DNA of 64,000 nucleotides from Asticcacaulis sp. ZE23SCel15 (GTDB lineage: Bacteria; Pseudomonadota; Alphaproteobacteria; Caulobacterales; Caulobacteraceae). The DNA lies in NCBI RefSeq assembly GCF_030505395.1, contig NZ_CP130044.1, forward strand, positions 2,031,001-2,095,000, read 5' to 3'. The notes under the pieces are model-generated. The model had not been told where the DNA came from. It saw nothing but the letters and a program-made list of their open reading frames with translations, and did no database searches. Of this stretch, positions 30,028 to 39,805 are shown in pieces; within the stretch, counting starts at the first letter, position 1; each line of letters opens with the position of its first letter. A program made the translations under genes and the position numbers.

Positions 30028-30807
30028 GGCTTCATCGCGTACAGATGTGCTGCCCGACGCGATCACCTGACCGCCAAAGCCGCCGACGGATTGGCCGTGC
30101 CAGTCAGTGACCGTGCCGCCGGCGTTCTCGATCACCGGAATGATGGCGTCGATATCCCAGGCCATCAGGCCGGTTTCAAGGGCAATGTCCATCGTGCCCT
30201 GAGCGACCATCGCAAAAGCATAGGCGTCGCAGCCATAGCGCGCCAGGCGGGCCGCACTTCGCAATGACCCGAACGCGTCGGCCTCAGAACTTTTGAACAG
30301 GAAGGGATCGGTGGTGCCGAGCGTGGCGGCCGACAGTGTGCCGCAATCGCGCACTTTCAGCGGCGTTTCACCGGATGCGGTGATCAGGCGGGAACCGAGG
30401 TTAGGGCTGCCGATAAAGATTTCACCTAAGAACGGCTGGGCAATCAGCCCAACGACCGGGCGATTGTGGTGGCGCAGACCGATCAGGGTCGTCCACAGTG
30501 GCAGGCCGGAAATGAAGGCGCGGGTGCCATCGATGGGATCAAGTACCCAGACAAATTCGGCGTCGGGCTGATGCTCACCATATTCTTCGCCGATGACGCC
30601 GTGGTCGGGGAAGTGTTCCGAAATGAGCGCGCGGATGGCGCGTTCAGCCCCTTTGTCGGCTTCGGTAACCGGATCAAAGCCTTTGTCCAGCTTATTGTCA
30701 GCCCCCAGCGACAGGGTGCGAAACAGCGGCAGTGAAATTTCTGCAGCGGCGGCAGCAAGGGTCTGGGCAAAGGCGTCCAGATGATCGAAGTCCGGGGATT
30801 TTGTCAT
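29998..30807 (-). CDS. hisN: Inositol-monophosphatase-family protein, HisN-type histidinol phosphatase
   Basis: A 269-residue magnesium-dependent phosphatase. Metal-binding motifs are visible: GEEYGE, WVLDPIDGTRAFISGLPLW and AWDIDAIIPVIENAGG. The DPIDGTR-F form and overall length match the HisN group that dephosphorylates histidinol phosphate in actinobacteria and many alphaproteobacteria. The fused hisB gene at 53279 lacks the HAD phosphatase domain, so this gene is a reasonable candidate for that step. An inositol or 3'-phosphoadenosine phosphatase role cannot be excluded from sequence. Confidence 0.75.
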   Translation of the reverse strand: MTKSPDFDHLDAFAQTLAAAAAEISLPLFRTLSLGADNKLDKGFDPVTEADKGAERAIRALISEHFPDHGVIGEEYGEHQPDAEFVWVLDPIDGTRAFISGLPLWTTLIGLRHHNRPVVGLIAQPFLGEIFIGSPNLGSRLITASGETPLKVRDCGTLSAATLGTTDPFLFKSSEADAFGSLRSAARLARYGCDAYAFAMVAQGTMDIALETGLMAWDIDAIIPVIENAGGTVTDWHGQSVGGFGGQVIASGSTSVRDEALVHLGRAAA

Positions 30808-31046
30808 GACGGCCAGATGTAAATCCAGTCGCCGTATACGTCCAGTCGGAAAGTGATCATCCGGACGCTATGCGACCAGAAGGGTAGTGTTTAGAGCAAG
30901 CACAGCTACCACTGCACATAAATCTTTAAGGCGGTCAGAACCTCCAAATCCTTTAGGATTTGGCAAGTGCGACTGCACGCCCGAACTTATGTGAGGAAAG
31001 CCTTAGCGGCGCTTGAGCGTTATTGCGCTCAAGGAGCGCAAAAAAA

Positions 31047-31430
31047 TTAAGCCGCCTGATCGTTTTCGCCGTTAAGCGATTTGGCGAGATCAAGCAGACG
31101 ACGGCGCGGACGCTCCGACAGGCGGTAATAGGCCTGAATGAGGTCGAGGGTTTCTTTGCGCGAAAACACTTCAATGCCTTCGTTCTGAACGGCCGCGACT
31201 TCGGTACGGTCATCCGACAGGCCGTCGTAGAAGTAGTTGATCGGGGTTTCCAGCGCCTTGGCCAATTGGAACAGGCGGGCGGCGGAAATGCGGTTGGCAC
31301 CACATTCATATTTCTGGATTTGCTGAAAGCGGATGCCAACGGCCAGGGCCAGTTGCTGCTGGGTCAGGCCGAGCAGGCGGCGGCGGCGGCGCAAACGTTT
31401 GCCGAGGTGCAGATCGATATCAGTAGCCAT
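31047..31430 (-). CDS. XRE-family helix-turn-helix regulator
   Basis: A 127-residue protein with a Cro/CI-type helix-turn-helix (RLRRRRRLLGLTQQQLALAV and following QKYECGANRISAARLFQLAK) in the first 80 residues, followed by an alpha-helical tail (KETLDLIQAYYRLSERPRRRL). This compact type is common and often duplicated in alphaproteobacteria. ATG at 31430 has AAGGGGAA before it; the longer frame from 31556 is leader sequence. A hairpin CTTGAGCG/CGCTCAAG lies just downstream (31012-31033) but lacks a T tract in the right orientation. Target genes are unknown. Confidence 0.85.
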   Translation of the reverse strand: MATDIDLHLGKRLRRRRRLLGLTQQQLALAVGIRFQQIQKYECGANRISAARLFQLAKALETPINYFYDGLSDDRTEVAAVQNEGIEVFSRKETLDLIQAYYRLSERPRRRLLDLAKSLNGENDQAA

Positions 31431-31760
31431 AATAATTCCCCTTCTGGTCTTAAGGTGCGGCTGTTGAAATTCACGTATTCCGCGTTCCGTTTCGGGACGC
31501 TTCGCAATGTGAGTTTCAAGCTTCGTGCCAGAGGCGAAGTCACAGGCCAAAGACACCTATGGGGGAATGTTGGGGTAAGTTTGCCCTTGCGAACGACATA
31601 GGCCTGTGCAAGTAAGGCACCACACAATGGACCCGTAACGGGTGGCTATTCCGGGCGCCGATCCCCCGGACAACTCTCAATCAAAACATCATTGACCGCC
31701 GCAGCCCGTCTGCGTGCGCCATACTGTCTGCAAGTGGTTTTGTTCAGGGTTTTCTCTCAC
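31431..31760. other. 330-base divergent intergenic region
   Basis: Lies between the XRE gene (minus) and the SulP gene (plus) and must hold both promoters. It contains the AAGGGGAA ribosome-binding site of the XRE gene. I see no convincing operator repeat or RNA element. Confidence 0.5.
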
Positions 31761-33242
31761 ATGCTTAATATCGACACGCTCAAACGCGAGTGGCTGTCCA
31801 ATCCGCGCCGCGATCTTTTGTCCGGCACGGTGGTCGCCTTGGCGCTTATCCCCGAAGCCATTGCCTTTTCGATTATCGCCGGGGTTGATCCTGCGGTCGG
31901 GCTCTATGCGTCGTTTGTCATTGCGGTGACGATCTCCATCGTCGGCGGGCGGCCGGCCATGATCTCAGCCGCCACCGGCGCCATGTCGCTATTGATGGTG
32001 ACGCTGGTTAAGGATCATGGGCTGGAATATCTGTTTGCCGCCTCGATCCTGACCGGGGTGTTTCAGATCGTGATTGGCGCACTTAAGCTGGGGTCGCTGA
32101 TCCGGTTTGTGTCGCGCTCTGTCATGACCGGCTTTGTCAATGCGCTGGCCATCCTGATCTTCATGGCGCAGTTGCCGGAACTGACCGGTGTGAACTGGCA
32201 AACCTATGCGCTGGTGGCCGCCGGTTTAGGAATCATCTATGGCTTTCCCTATATCACCAAGGCCGTGCCGTCGCCGTTGGTGGCTATACTGACCTTAACC
32301 GGCGTCGTGGTCTGGGCGGGCATTGATGTGCGCACGGTTGGCGATATGGGGCAGATGCCGACGGCCTTTCCGGGCTTTCATCTGCCCAGCGTGCCGCTGA
32401 CGTGGGAGACGCTTGCGATCATCGCGCCAATTTCCGCGACGCTGGCCTTTGTCGGTCTTCTGGAGTCGCTGCTGACCGCCAATATCGTCGATGACATGAC
32501 CGATACCCCGTCCGACAAAGACCGCGAAGCGCGCGGGCAGGGCATTGCCAACATCTTATCGCCGCTGTTTGGCGGCATGGCCGGGTGCGCCATGATCGGC
32601 CAGAGCGTGATCAATGTGAAATCAGGCGGGCGCGGGCGGCTATCGACCCTGTGGGCCGGTCTGTTCCTGCTGTTTCTGATCCTGGTGCTGCAACAATGGG
32701 TGGCCATGATCCCGATGGCGGTGCTGGTGGCGGTCATGATCATGGTGTCGGTCGGGACCTTTGACTGGAACTCGATCCGCCGTCTGGGCACGACTCCTAA
32801 GCAATCGAGCGCGGTGATGATCGTCACCACCTTAGCGGTGGTGCTGACCCACGACCTGTCGAAAGGGGTGATTTTGGGCGTGATCATGAGCGCGATATTT
32901 TTCGCGCTTAAGGTCTCAAAACTGGTGGCGGTTGAGCGTGTGGATAGCGGGGACAACGATATCCACATCTATAGGGTGCAGGGGCAGATATTCTTTGTGT
33001 CCGCCGACCTGCTGACCGCCGGATTTGAGTTCCACGGCCACTCCAAAAGCGTCACAATCGACCTGACCCATGCCCGCATCTGGGACATTACGGCGGTCGA
33101 TGCGATCGATAAGATCGTGTTCCGCTATCGCCGTCATGGCGCTGAGGTCAATGTCATCGGCATGTCCGAAGCCTGTTCGACCCTTGTTGGAAAGGTCGGG
33201 CAGTTCGATAAGACGCACCTCCCGTCCGGTACGGGGCATTAA
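31761..33242 (+). CDS. SulP-family anion transporter with STAS domain
   Basis: A 493-residue SLC26/SulP permease: about 10-14 membrane helices beginning with the family motif [23 protein letters not shown], the [17 protein letters not shown] segment, and a cytoplasmic C-terminal STAS domain ([18 protein letters not shown] to the end). Members carry sulfate, bicarbonate or other anions; no carbonic anhydrase neighbour is present to narrow the substrate. ATG at 31761 is chosen; the upstream extension to 31692 has no signal or homology feature. Confidence 0.9.
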   Translation: MLNIDTLKREWLSNPRRDLLSGTVVALALIPEAIAFSIIAGVDPAVGLYASFVIAVTISIVGGRPAMISAATGAMSLLMVTLVKDHGLEYLFAASILTGVFQIVIGALKLGSLIRFVSRSVMTGFVNALAILIFMAQLPELTGVNWQTYALVAAGLGIIYGFPYITKAVPSPLVAILTLTGVVVWAGIDVRTVGDMGQMPTAFPGFHLPSVPLTWETLAIIAPISATLAFVGLLESLLTANIVDDMTDTPSDKDREARGQGIANILSPLFGGMAGCAMIGQSVINVKSGGRGRLSTLWAGLFLLFLILVLQQWVAMIPMAVLVAVMIMVSVGTFDWNSIRRLGTTPKQSSAVMIVTTLAVVLTHDLSKGVILGVIMSAIFFALKVSKLVAVERVDSGDNDIHIYRVQGQIFFVSADLLTAGFEFHGHSKSVTIDLTHARIWDITAVDAIDKIVFRYRRHGAEVNVIGMSEACSTLVGKVGQFDKTHLPSGTGH

Positions 33243-33264
33243 AAAAGGGGCCGTCAGGCCCCTT
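33241..33264 (-). terminator. Rho-independent terminator of rcdA (minus strand)
   Basis: On the minus strand AAGGGGCC-TGAC-GGCCCCTT is followed by a T6 tract. It starts at the SulP stop codon, so it may also stop read-through from the plus strand. Confidence 0.8.
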
Positions 33265-33284
33265 AAAACCGCAATTGCTAAACT

Positions 33285-33812
33285 TTATTGGCGGGCTTCG
33301 GTGGCGGCACCAAAGGCATTTTGCAAAAGCTGCATCTGGTTCAGCACCTGATTGACCGCAGGCACTTCAAATTCCGCATCAATGAACATGCGCTTATCCA
33401 TGTGAGAAATGCGATCATAGAGGCGGTTGGCGCGGTCCAGCAGACTGATCAGGCCTTCGGGCATTTTCTCCCCCGCATCAGCCGAACTGCTCTGCACCGG
33501 GGTGAGGCGGTAGCGTTCTTCGCAGGCATCGGCGGCTTCCATATCGCCTTCGCGAACGGCACGCTGCACTAAAAGCCACGAAGCGATCTGCATCAGGCGG
33601 GTGGTCAGGCGCATGCTTTCACCTGCGTAAGCTAAAGCGTCTTCGCGGTTCAGCAGACGGCTATCACGGCGGCCATCGCCGTCCAGATAGGCGGCGGTCT
33701 CTTCGACCAAAGCCATACCTTCTTTAAAGGTCCGGTCAAACAGGTCGGAGCGGGCAAAATCACGCACGATTTCAACGCGCTGAACTATCTGTGTGGCGAC
33801 ACTATCTGACAT
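33285..33812 (-). CDS. rcdA: RcdA-like DUF1465 protein, CtrA degradation adaptor
   Basis: A 175-residue all-helical DUF1465 protein, the family of Caulobacter RcdA (about the same length), which with CpdR and PopA delivers CtrA to ClpXP during the swarmer-to-stalked transition. Visible family segments are FARSDLFDRTFKEGMALVEETAAYL, here shortened to FARSDLFDRTF and GMALVEETAAYL, and RLTTRLMQIASWLLVQRAV. The disordered C-terminal tail ends NQMQLLQNAFG. The start ATG at 33812 is preceded by a TTG. The DUF1192 gene next to it is a frequent alphaproteobacterial neighbour. Function is inferred from the family. Confidence 0.75.
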   Translation of the reverse strand: MSDSVATQIVQRVEIVRDFARSDLFDRTFKEGMALVEETAAYLDGDGRRDSRLLNREDALAYAGESMRLTTRLMQIASWLLVQRAVREGDMEAADACEERYRLTPVQSSSADAGEKMPEGLISLLDRANRLYDRISHMDKRMFIDAEFEVPAVNQVLNQMQLLQNAFGAATEARQ

Positions 33813-33981
33813 CAAAAGACTGCCTTCAAATAAATGTAGGGCGAACCCATACTACGCTTAACCATAATAGCCGTGCGGACCATATCATGCCCCGCAGGCC
33901 TTGTCACAAATCGCTTTGTGTCCCATTCGATGCAACCCCCGTGCCATTCCCGTGACTGCCTGTGTTACGGTTTGGGCACCT

Positions 33982-34200
33982 CTACCCCTTAAAGGAGAAA
34001 AGCGCATCCGCCGCGGAACGCTGGCTTTTCTTGGCGGTCAGGGCGTTGCGGGTACGCATCGTTTCGGCCTCCAGCGCTTCAATCCGGGCCGTCAGGTCTT
34101 CGACGCTGAACGGGTCGAGATCTTCCCGAAACAGAGTGCCCGCAAGGCCTTTGGTGGCCGTAAGCGCGCGCGGTTCAGCCGGAATATCGTCATCTATCAT
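33982..34200 (-). CDS. DUF1192-family small protein
   Basis: A 72-residue protein with the DUF1192 pattern: a central EDLDPFSVEDLTARIEALEAE, giving a short helix-turn and a coiled coil, then a basic tail. The family occurs only in alphaproteobacteria and is of unknown function, usually near rcdA-like or rpmE genes. It lies 170 bases upstream of rcdA on the same strand and divergent to the quinone oxidoreductase. Confidence 0.75.
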   Translation of the reverse strand: MIDDDIPAEPRALTATKGLAGTLFREDLDPFSVEDLTARIEALEAETMRTRNALTAKKSQRSAADALFSFKG

Positions 34201-34329
34201 AGGCTGCCTCCCCGGATTTTAGCTTATAGCTGAGATCGAAAAACTGGGATCGGTTGAATATGAACCCTATCTGTTTATGATCATCATCAAACCCGTATCA
34301 GGCGAAGATTGCAAGGAAAACGAATCAGC

Positions 34330-35322
34330 ATGCATGTGATTCAGGTGAACAATGACGGGAAAAGTCCGTATGATCTTTTTGTGGCTGAGGCCCCCCGGCC
34401 TGAGACGCCCGCGGACCATGTCCTGATACGGGTCAGCCATGCCGGAGTGAACCGTCCCGATATTCTACAGCGCCTTGGGGCTTACCCGCCGCCTGCGGGG
34501 GCATCGCCTATATTGGGACTTGAGGTATCCGGCACGATTGAGAGCCTGAACCTTAGCGATGATCAGGCGCGTCTGCTGGGCTGGACACTGGGGGATAAGG
34601 TCTGTGCGCTGACCAATGGCGGGGGCTATGCGCAGTTCGTCAGCGTCGATGCCCGCCACCTGCTGCCTATTCCCAAAGGTCTATCGATGGCGCAGGCGGC
34701 GACCCTGCCGGAAGTGGCGCTAACCGTCTATGCCAATATGATCGAGGGCGGGGGGGTGAAAGCCGGGGAGACGGTACTTATCCACGGCGGCAATTCCGGC
34801 ATCGGCTCGATGGCCATTCAGATGGCCAAAGGTTTTGGCGCGAAGGTCATCACGACCGTGCGCGGGGCCGATAAGGCGGCGCGGGTGGCCTCATTTGGCG
34901 CTGATCTGGTGATTGATGCGGCGGCGGCTGATTTCGTAGAGGCCGTCAAGGCTTTTGGTGGGGCGGATGTGGTTATTGATATCGTCGGTGGTGATTATAC
35001 TGACCGAAATCTGATCTGCCTGAAACCCAAAGGCCGGCTGGTGCAGGTCGGGGTAGGCGCGGGTTCAAAGGTCACGCTTGACCTGTTTCGCGTCATGCAA
35101 AAGCAACTCACCCTTACCGGATCAACCCTGCGGCCACGATCCGCTGACGAAAAAGCCCGCCTGAGCCATGCCGTGCGCGATCAGGTCTGGCCGCTGATTG
35201 ACGCAGGGGCCATAAAAACCGTTGTCGAAAAAGCATTTAGCCTTGATAAGGCGGGCGAAGCCCACGCCTGGCTGGAGGCCGGGCAGCATGTCGGTAAGGT
35301 CGTGCTCAAAATCGGCGGGTAA
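34330..35322 (+). CDS. NAD(P)H-quinone oxidoreductase, zinc-independent MDR family
   Basis: A 330-residue medium-chain dehydrogenase/reductase of the quinone oxidoreductase (zeta-crystallin/PIG3-like) type. Motifs: HAGVNRPDILQRLGAYPPPAGASP-like start (HAGVNRPDILQRLG), GLEVSG, and the NADPH-binding LIHGGNSGIGSMAIQMAKGFG. Zinc-binding cysteines are absent, as in the family. AAGGAAA precedes ATG 34330. It forms a short operon with the next gene (12 bases). Confidence 0.88.
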   Translation: MHVIQVNNDGKSPYDLFVAEAPRPETPADHVLIRVSHAGVNRPDILQRLGAYPPPAGASPILGLEVSGTIESLNLSDDQARLLGWTLGDKVCALTNGGGYAQFVSVDARHLLPIPKGLSMAQAATLPEVALTVYANMIEGGGVKAGETVLIHGGNSGIGSMAIQMAKGFGAKVITTVRGADKAARVASFGADLVIDAAAADFVEAVKAFGGADVVIDIVGGDYTDRNLICLKPKGRLVQVGVGAGSKVTLDLFRVMQKQLTLTGSTLRPRSADEKARLSHAVRDQVWPLIDAGAIKTVVEKAFSLDKAGEAHAWLEAGQHVGKVVLKIGG

Positions 35323-35334
35323 TAAGGACATAAC

Positions 35335-35700
35335 ATGGCGCACACCAATCTGACCGAAGCGTTCGAGGCCATAAAGCAAATGCTTCTGGTCTATGAGCGC
35401 GACTGCGTGTCGCTGCACGATGAACCCATGCGCTATTATCTGGGCTCACCGCGCGCGGCCAAGGACGGCTTTCGTATGTGGTTTGGCGGGGTTGAAATCC
35501 GCAAGAGCATAGTGGCCCTTCATCTCATGCCGATCTATCAGCACCCGGAAATGCTGGCGACCTTACCGGACAGCCTGAAACGTCGTCAGAACGGTAAGTC
35601 ATCGTTTAACTTCAAGGGCCTGACGCCGGAATTGACGCAGGATATTGCCGACCTGATCCGGGCCAGCGCGGTGCGTTTCAAGGCCGACGGCTATATGTAG
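35335..35700 (+). CDS. Conserved hypothetical protein
   Basis: A 121-residue soluble protein (MRYYLGSPRAAKDGFRMWFG near residue 29, and KSSFNFKGLTPELTQD near 80). The pattern of a small alpha/beta protein with a FxFK motif recalls the DUF1801/YdhG-like fold, but I cannot confirm this. It starts twelve bases after the quinone oxidoreductase stop and is likely cotranscribed. Confidence 0.65.
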   Translation: MAHTNLTEAFEAIKQMLLVYERDCVSLHDEPMRYYLGSPRAAKDGFRMWFGGVEIRKSIVALHLMPIYQHPEMLATLPDSLKRRQNGKSSFNFKGLTPELTQDIADLIRASAVRFKADGYM

Positions 35701-35706
35701 AAACGG

Positions 35707-36387
35707 TTATGACGCTGTGACACGCAATTTTTGCCACTTTGGCTGAGGCGCGCCGTCAAAATGCTTTATCTGATCGTACTTTTTGAACATTAGCCCCGTA
35801 AGATTGTAGGCCTCTTTCAGGCTGTTGAACTCGCACTCACCAGCTTCTGGGGAAAGTTCATCCGGAATGTTCTTGTCGACATTGGCCGGATCAAAGGACG
35901 CAACCGCACTTCTGGCCACAGACAGGTCATAGCAATCCAGTTTTAGATACTCGATTTCGGTCTCACTGCCTTTGTTGAAGGTTTGCTCGTAGGGAAAGCG
36001 GATAACCGAATAGACGGAGCGGTCCGGGGTGCGGCTAAGGTTTAGGCCGACGATCCAATATGCCTTTCGCTCAGCATTGGTCTCAGAAATAATTGGCGTA
36101 AAGCTGTGGTAGGTAACGCCAGCAAGATAGGATTTTGTATCCGACAGGACGTGTTCAAGTGTGGCCACATCTTCGGTTGGCCCGCGTTCAATTTCTATGC
36201 GCATGGGTATTCCTGCGGCCTCAGCGACTACAGGAGGTGCCAGAATGATATGGGAAGCATTTGAAAAGGGGCCTGACCGCTCTAAATCGGGGCCAATGAC
36301 GGTGTCGTCGATACTAGCCTCAGGCTTTGAACACGCTGTCAGATTCAGGCCAAATACCGCGAGTATCAGAAGCGTAAGATCTCTCAT
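35707..36387 (-). CDS. Hypothetical lipoprotein
   Basis: A 226-residue protein with a lipoprotein signal ending LTAC (Cys19), so it is exported and lipidated. The mature part has no recognised domain; it contains three further cysteines and mixed beta-type sequence. ATG at 36387 with AGAGGTG upstream is preferred to the TTG-type longer form. Lower GC content than flanking genes suggests an accessory gene. Confidence 0.7.
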   Translation of the reverse strand: MRDLTLLILAVFGLNLTACSKPEASIDDTVIGPDLERSGPFSNASHIILAPPVVAEAAGIPMRIEIERGPTEDVATLEHVLSDTKSYLAGVTYHSFTPIISETNAERKAYWIVGLNLSRTPDRSVYSVIRFPYEQTFNKGSETEIEYLKLDCYDLSVARSAVASFDPANVDKNIPDELSPEAGECEFNSLKEAYNLTGLMFKKYDQIKHFDGAPQPKWQKLRVTAS

Positions 36388-36520
36388 ATGGCACCTCTGT
36401 TGAATACGTACCATAGAGCTATATCACGGTTTCGTGATTGTAAACGTGCCATATACTCAGGGCCATTTTCGCCCGAAATTCACCACTATTTCCTTGCCAA
36501 ATATGGGGAAATAGATTCAT

Positions 36521-36790
36521 GTGCGCGCGATCAGATGGGTTTGGACGTTTGTCATGGCCGACATCTATGTAAAAGCGGTCAGGGCTGGCCACAGGGCCTA
36601 TAAGCTGGGCCTGTCGCCGATGATCGGGCAGGCATGCCGGTTTTTGCCGACCTGCTCTGACTATACGGCTGAGGCGCTGATTACCCACGGCCCGCTCAAA
36701 GGCGGATGGATGGGGATCAAACGGATTTGCCGGTGTCGTCCCGGCGGCGGTTCAGGATATGATCCTGTGCCACCCAAAGACGGAAACTAG
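36521..36790 (+). CDS. yidD: YidD, membrane protein insertion efficiency factor
   Basis: An 89-residue protein with the family signature [16 protein letters not shown] followed by [16 protein letters not shown] and GGSGYDPVP. YidD assists YidC-dependent membrane insertion in other bacteria. Start is GTG at 36521 with GGGGAA upstream. The stop codon overlaps the first base of a hairpin (36790-36799 against 36814-36823). Here yidD is next to thrS rather than to rnpA/yidC. Confidence 0.92.
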   Translation: MRAIRWVWTFVMADIYVKAVRAGHRAYKLGLSPMIGQACRFLPTCSDYTAEALITHGPLKGGWMGIKRICRCRPGGGSGYDPVPPKDGN

Positions 36791-36885
36791 AGCGGAATGA
36801 TTTTTAATGGAAACATTCCGCTCAAGCCGCCACCCCGGCGGCGGCCAAGGTGGCGTAGCCACCGCCCGTTGAGGGACTGAAACTA
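36790..36885. repeat. Stem-loop cluster between yidD and thrS
   Basis: GAGCGGAATG pairs perfectly with CATTCCGCTC across 14 bases, directly after the yidD stop, with no T tract. A second set of GCC/GGC-rich inverted segments follows (GGTGGC-GTA-GCCACC at about 36848-36862). It resembles dispersed REP-type palindromes rather than a classical terminator. Confidence 0.55.
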
Positions 36886-36941
36886 AAAGATTTGCTCTGG
36901 CCTGTTGTAGGGGCTGAGCGCATATGAAAGTGACTTGAAGC

Positions 36942-38873
36942 ATGACGATAGAACTGATTTTTCCCGATGGCGCCAAGCGTGAGTTTGAGGCCGGAACCAC
37001 CGGGAGGGCTATCGCGGAGTCCCTTTCCAAATCGCTGGCCAAGAAAGCCGCAATCATCAAGATCGACGGTGAGATGCTTGATCTCGATCGTGCGCTGGAT
37101 CACGGCGGCAAAATAGAAATCCTGACGCGCGATGCGCCGGAACTGCTTGAGGTCATCCGTCACGATGCCGCGCATTTGCTGGCGCAGGCGGTGCAGGAAC
37201 TGTTTCCGGGCACGCAGGTTACCATTGGCCCGTCGATTGACGATGGTTTCTATTACGACTTCGCCCGCGAAGAGCCGTTCAGCCTCGATGACCTGCCCAA
37301 GATCGAAAAGAAGATGAAGGAACTGGTCGATCGCGACGAGAAAATCGTGCGCGAAGTCTGGGACCGGCAGGACGCCATCAAACATTTCGAAGAGATCGGT
37401 GAAGCCTATAAGGCCGAAATCATCCGCGACCTGCCGGGCACGGAAACCATCACGGTCTACCGCCACGGCGATAAGTGGAAAGACCTGTGCCGCGGGCCGC
37501 ATATGCCATCGTCGCGCTTTGTCGGTAAGGCGTTCAAGCTGACTAAGCTGGCCGGGGCCTACTGGCGCGGCGATCAGAATAACGCCCAGCTTCAGCGCAT
37601 CTATGGCACCGCCTGGGCGACCGAAGAGGAACTGCAGGCCTACATCACCCGCATCGAAGAGGCTGAAAAGCGCGATCACCGCAAGCTGGGTCGCGCCATG
37701 AACCTGTTCCACATGCAGGAAGAAGGTCGTGGCATGGTGTTTTGGCACCCCAAGGGCTGGATGCTGTACCGCACGCTTGAGGCCTATATGCGCCGCCGTC
37801 TGGATGTGGCCGGCTATACCGAGGTCAAGACGCCGCAGGTGCTGGATCGCACCTTCTGGGAAAATTCCGGTCACTGGGACAAGTACCGCGCCAATATGTT
37901 CGTCTGTGAGACGGTCGAGGGCGAAACCCTGTCGCTCAAGCCGATGAACTGCCCCGGCCATGTGCAAATCTTCAAGGTTGGCTTGAGGTCGTACAAAGAA
38001 CTGCCGATGCGTATGGCTGAGTTTGGCGCTTGCCACCGCTATGAGCCGTCAGGCTCGCTGCACGGCCTGATGCGGGTGCGGGCCTTTACGCAGGATGATG
38101 CCCATATCTTCTGCCGCGAAGACCAGATCGTCGAAGAAACCGAAAAGTTTGTGCGCCTGACGAAGATGATCCATTCGGATCTCGGCATGGAAACCGCCTA
38201 TATCAATCTGGCGACGCGTCCGGAAGTGCGGGCCGGTTCCGATGAGTTCTGGGATAAGGCCGAGGGCATGTTGCTGGAGGCGGCGCGTAAGGCGGGCGTC
38301 GAGCCGGTCATCGCCGAAGGTGACGGGGCGTTTTATGCGCCCAAGCTCGACTTTATTGTCAAGGATGCTATCGGCCGCGAATGGACCTGCGGCACCTTGC
38401 AGCTTGATTACGTCCTGCCCGAACGCCTTGATGCCGAATATGTGGCAGAGGACGGTTCGCGTCAAAGACCGGTCATGCTTCATCGCGCGATCTTGGGATC
38501 GTTCGAGCGCTTTATCGGCATCATGATTGAAAACTTTGCCGGTAAGTTCCCGCTGTGGCTGGCGCCGGTGCAGATTGTGGTGGCCCCGATCACGTCCGAT
38601 GCTAATGACTACGCGGAAAGTGTCGCCGCCAAGTACCGGGCGGCGGGTCTGCGGGTCGAAACCGACCTGCGCAATGAAAAGATCAACTATAAGATCCGCG
38701 AACATTCGCTGGCCAAGGTGCCGGTGATTGCCGTGGTCGGCCGCAAGGAAGCCGAAACCGGTGAGGTGGCCTTACGGCACCTGGGCTCGGATGGTCAGAC
38801 GATCCTGAGTGTTGAGGCGTCCGTGGCGCAATTATCAGCGGATGCCACCCCGCCGGATTTGAAACAGGCTTAA
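36942..38873 (+). CDS. thrS: ThrS, threonyl-tRNA synthetase
   Basis: A 643-residue class II synthetase with all domains: N-terminal TGS (about 1-60), editing domain with HxxxH (residues about 70-240, [12 protein letters not shown]), catalytic core with zinc-binding [10 protein letters not shown] and motif 2 [19 protein letters not shown], motif 3 [17 protein letters not shown], and the anticodon-binding domain ([15 protein letters not shown] onward). Normal length; no leader peptide or T-box feature is visible in the 150-base upstream gap. Confidence 0.97.
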   Translation: MTIELIFPDGAKREFEAGTTGRAIAESLSKSLAKKAAIIKIDGEMLDLDRALDHGGKIEILTRDAPELLEVIRHDAAHLLAQAVQELFPGTQVTIGPSIDDGFYYDFAREEPFSLDDLPKIEKKMKELVDRDEKIVREVWDRQDAIKHFEEIGEAYKAEIIRDLPGTETITVYRHGDKWKDLCRGPHMPSSRFVGKAFKLTKLAGAYWRGDQNNAQLQRIYGTAWATEEELQAYITRIEEAEKRDHRKLGRAMNLFHMQEEGRGMVFWHPKGWMLYRTLEAYMRRRLDVAGYTEVKTPQVLDRTFWENSGHWDKYRANMFVCETVEGETLSLKPMNCPGHVQIFKVGLRSYKELPMRMAEFGACHRYEPSGSLHGLMRVRAFTQDDAHIFCREDQIVEETEKFVRLTKMIHSDLGMETAYINLATRPEVRAGSDEFWDKAEGMLLEAARKAGVEPVIAEGDGAFYAPKLDFIVKDAIGREWTCGTLQLDYVLPERLDAEYVAEDGSRQRPVMLHRAILGSFERFIGIMIENFAGKFPLWLAPVQIVVAPITSDANDYAESVAAKYRAAGLRVETDLRNEKINYKIREHSLAKVPVIAVVGRKEAETGEVALRHLGSDGQTILSVEASVAQLSADATPPDLKQA

Positions 38874-38875
38874 CC

Positions 38876-39793
38876 GTGGATATGGCCGCGCCTTCATCAT
38901 CGCCCGTGATTGCTGCACCGCCCTCCGGCGTCAGTGTGATTATGGTTGCCTATCACACGGGGAAAATCCTGTTTGACAGCATCCGTGACGTGCTGCGCGA
39001 CGGAGCGGTGGCAGAGCTGATACTGGTCGATAACGGCTCCACACCAGAAGTTGAGCGACAACTTCAGGCGCTGGCCCGCGCCGATAATCGCGTGACCTTG
39101 CTTCAGGGCCACGGCAATATCGGCTTTGGCCGGGCGGTTAATCTGGGGGCGAAATCGGCCCGTCAGCCGTGGCTGGTGATCCTCAACCCGGATGCGTCCC
39201 TCAAAGGCGGCACAGTGGACAAACTGGTGGCGGCAGCGGTTGGCCAGCCACGCCCCTGCATCGTCGGTGCGCGGGTGCTCAATACTGACGGCAGCGAACA
39301 GCGCGGGGCGCGGCGCGGCGAAGTCACGCCGGTGACGACGCTGGTGTCCCTGTTGCGGCTTGAGCGGTTCGTGCAGGGCCTCGAAGGGTTCGAACTGCAT
39401 CACCACGATAAACCTTTACCTGATGCGCCAATGGCCGTGCCGACCATATCGGGGGCCTGTTTTGCGATTTCAAAGGCCGATTTTGATAAACTGGGCGGCT
39501 TTGATCCTGAATTTTTCCTGCATGTCGAAGATGTCGATCTGTGCTGGCGGGCGCGCAAAATGGGCGGGATCGTCCTGTTTCACCCCCATGCCGAGGTCGT
39601 CCACGAAGGCCATACCTCCCACGTCGCCCCGACCTTTGTGGAGTGGAATAAGGGCAAGGGCTTGGTGTACTTCTTCAATAAACGCGCGGATACGGTGTGG
39701 CGTAAGCTCTATGTCTGGGCTTTGGGGCCGCTGATCCTTATGGTGTCGCTGCTGCGTTCGGCCCTGCGTCCGCGCATGAAGCCCGAAGAGTAA
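38876..39793 (+). CDS. Glycosyltransferase family 2
   Basis: A 305-residue GT2 enzyme with the GT-A core (VSVIMVAYHTGK, ELILVDNGSTPEVE, WLVILNPDASLKGG) and a C-terminal EDVDLCWRARKMG motif typical of rhamnosyl/galactofuranosyl-type transferases. A hydrophobic segment (YVWALGPLILMVSLL) near the C-terminus could attach it to the membrane. The start GTG at 38876 lies two bases after the thrS stop; an ATG two codons on is also possible. Its product is probably a surface polysaccharide; no substrate is inferable. Confidence 0.82.
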   Translation: MDMAAPSSSPVIAAPPSGVSVIMVAYHTGKILFDSIRDVLRDGAVAELILVDNGSTPEVERQLQALARADNRVTLLQGHGNIGFGRAVNLGAKSARQPWLVILNPDASLKGGTVDKLVAAAVGQPRPCIVGARVLNTDGSEQRGARRGEVTPVTTLVSLLRLERFVQGLEGFELHHHDKPLPDAPMAVPTISGACFAISKADFDKLGGFDPEFFLHVEDVDLCWRARKMGGIVLFHPHAEVVHEGHTSHVAPTFVEWNKGKGLVYFFNKRADTVWRKLYVWALGPLILMVSLLRSALRPRMKPEE

Positions 39794-39805
39794 TCACAAA
39801 AGTAA

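Noticed and set aside
36822-38036. Minus-strand ORF of 404 codons over thrS
   Set aside because: Antisense shadow of the thrS gene, which shows all synthetase motifs.
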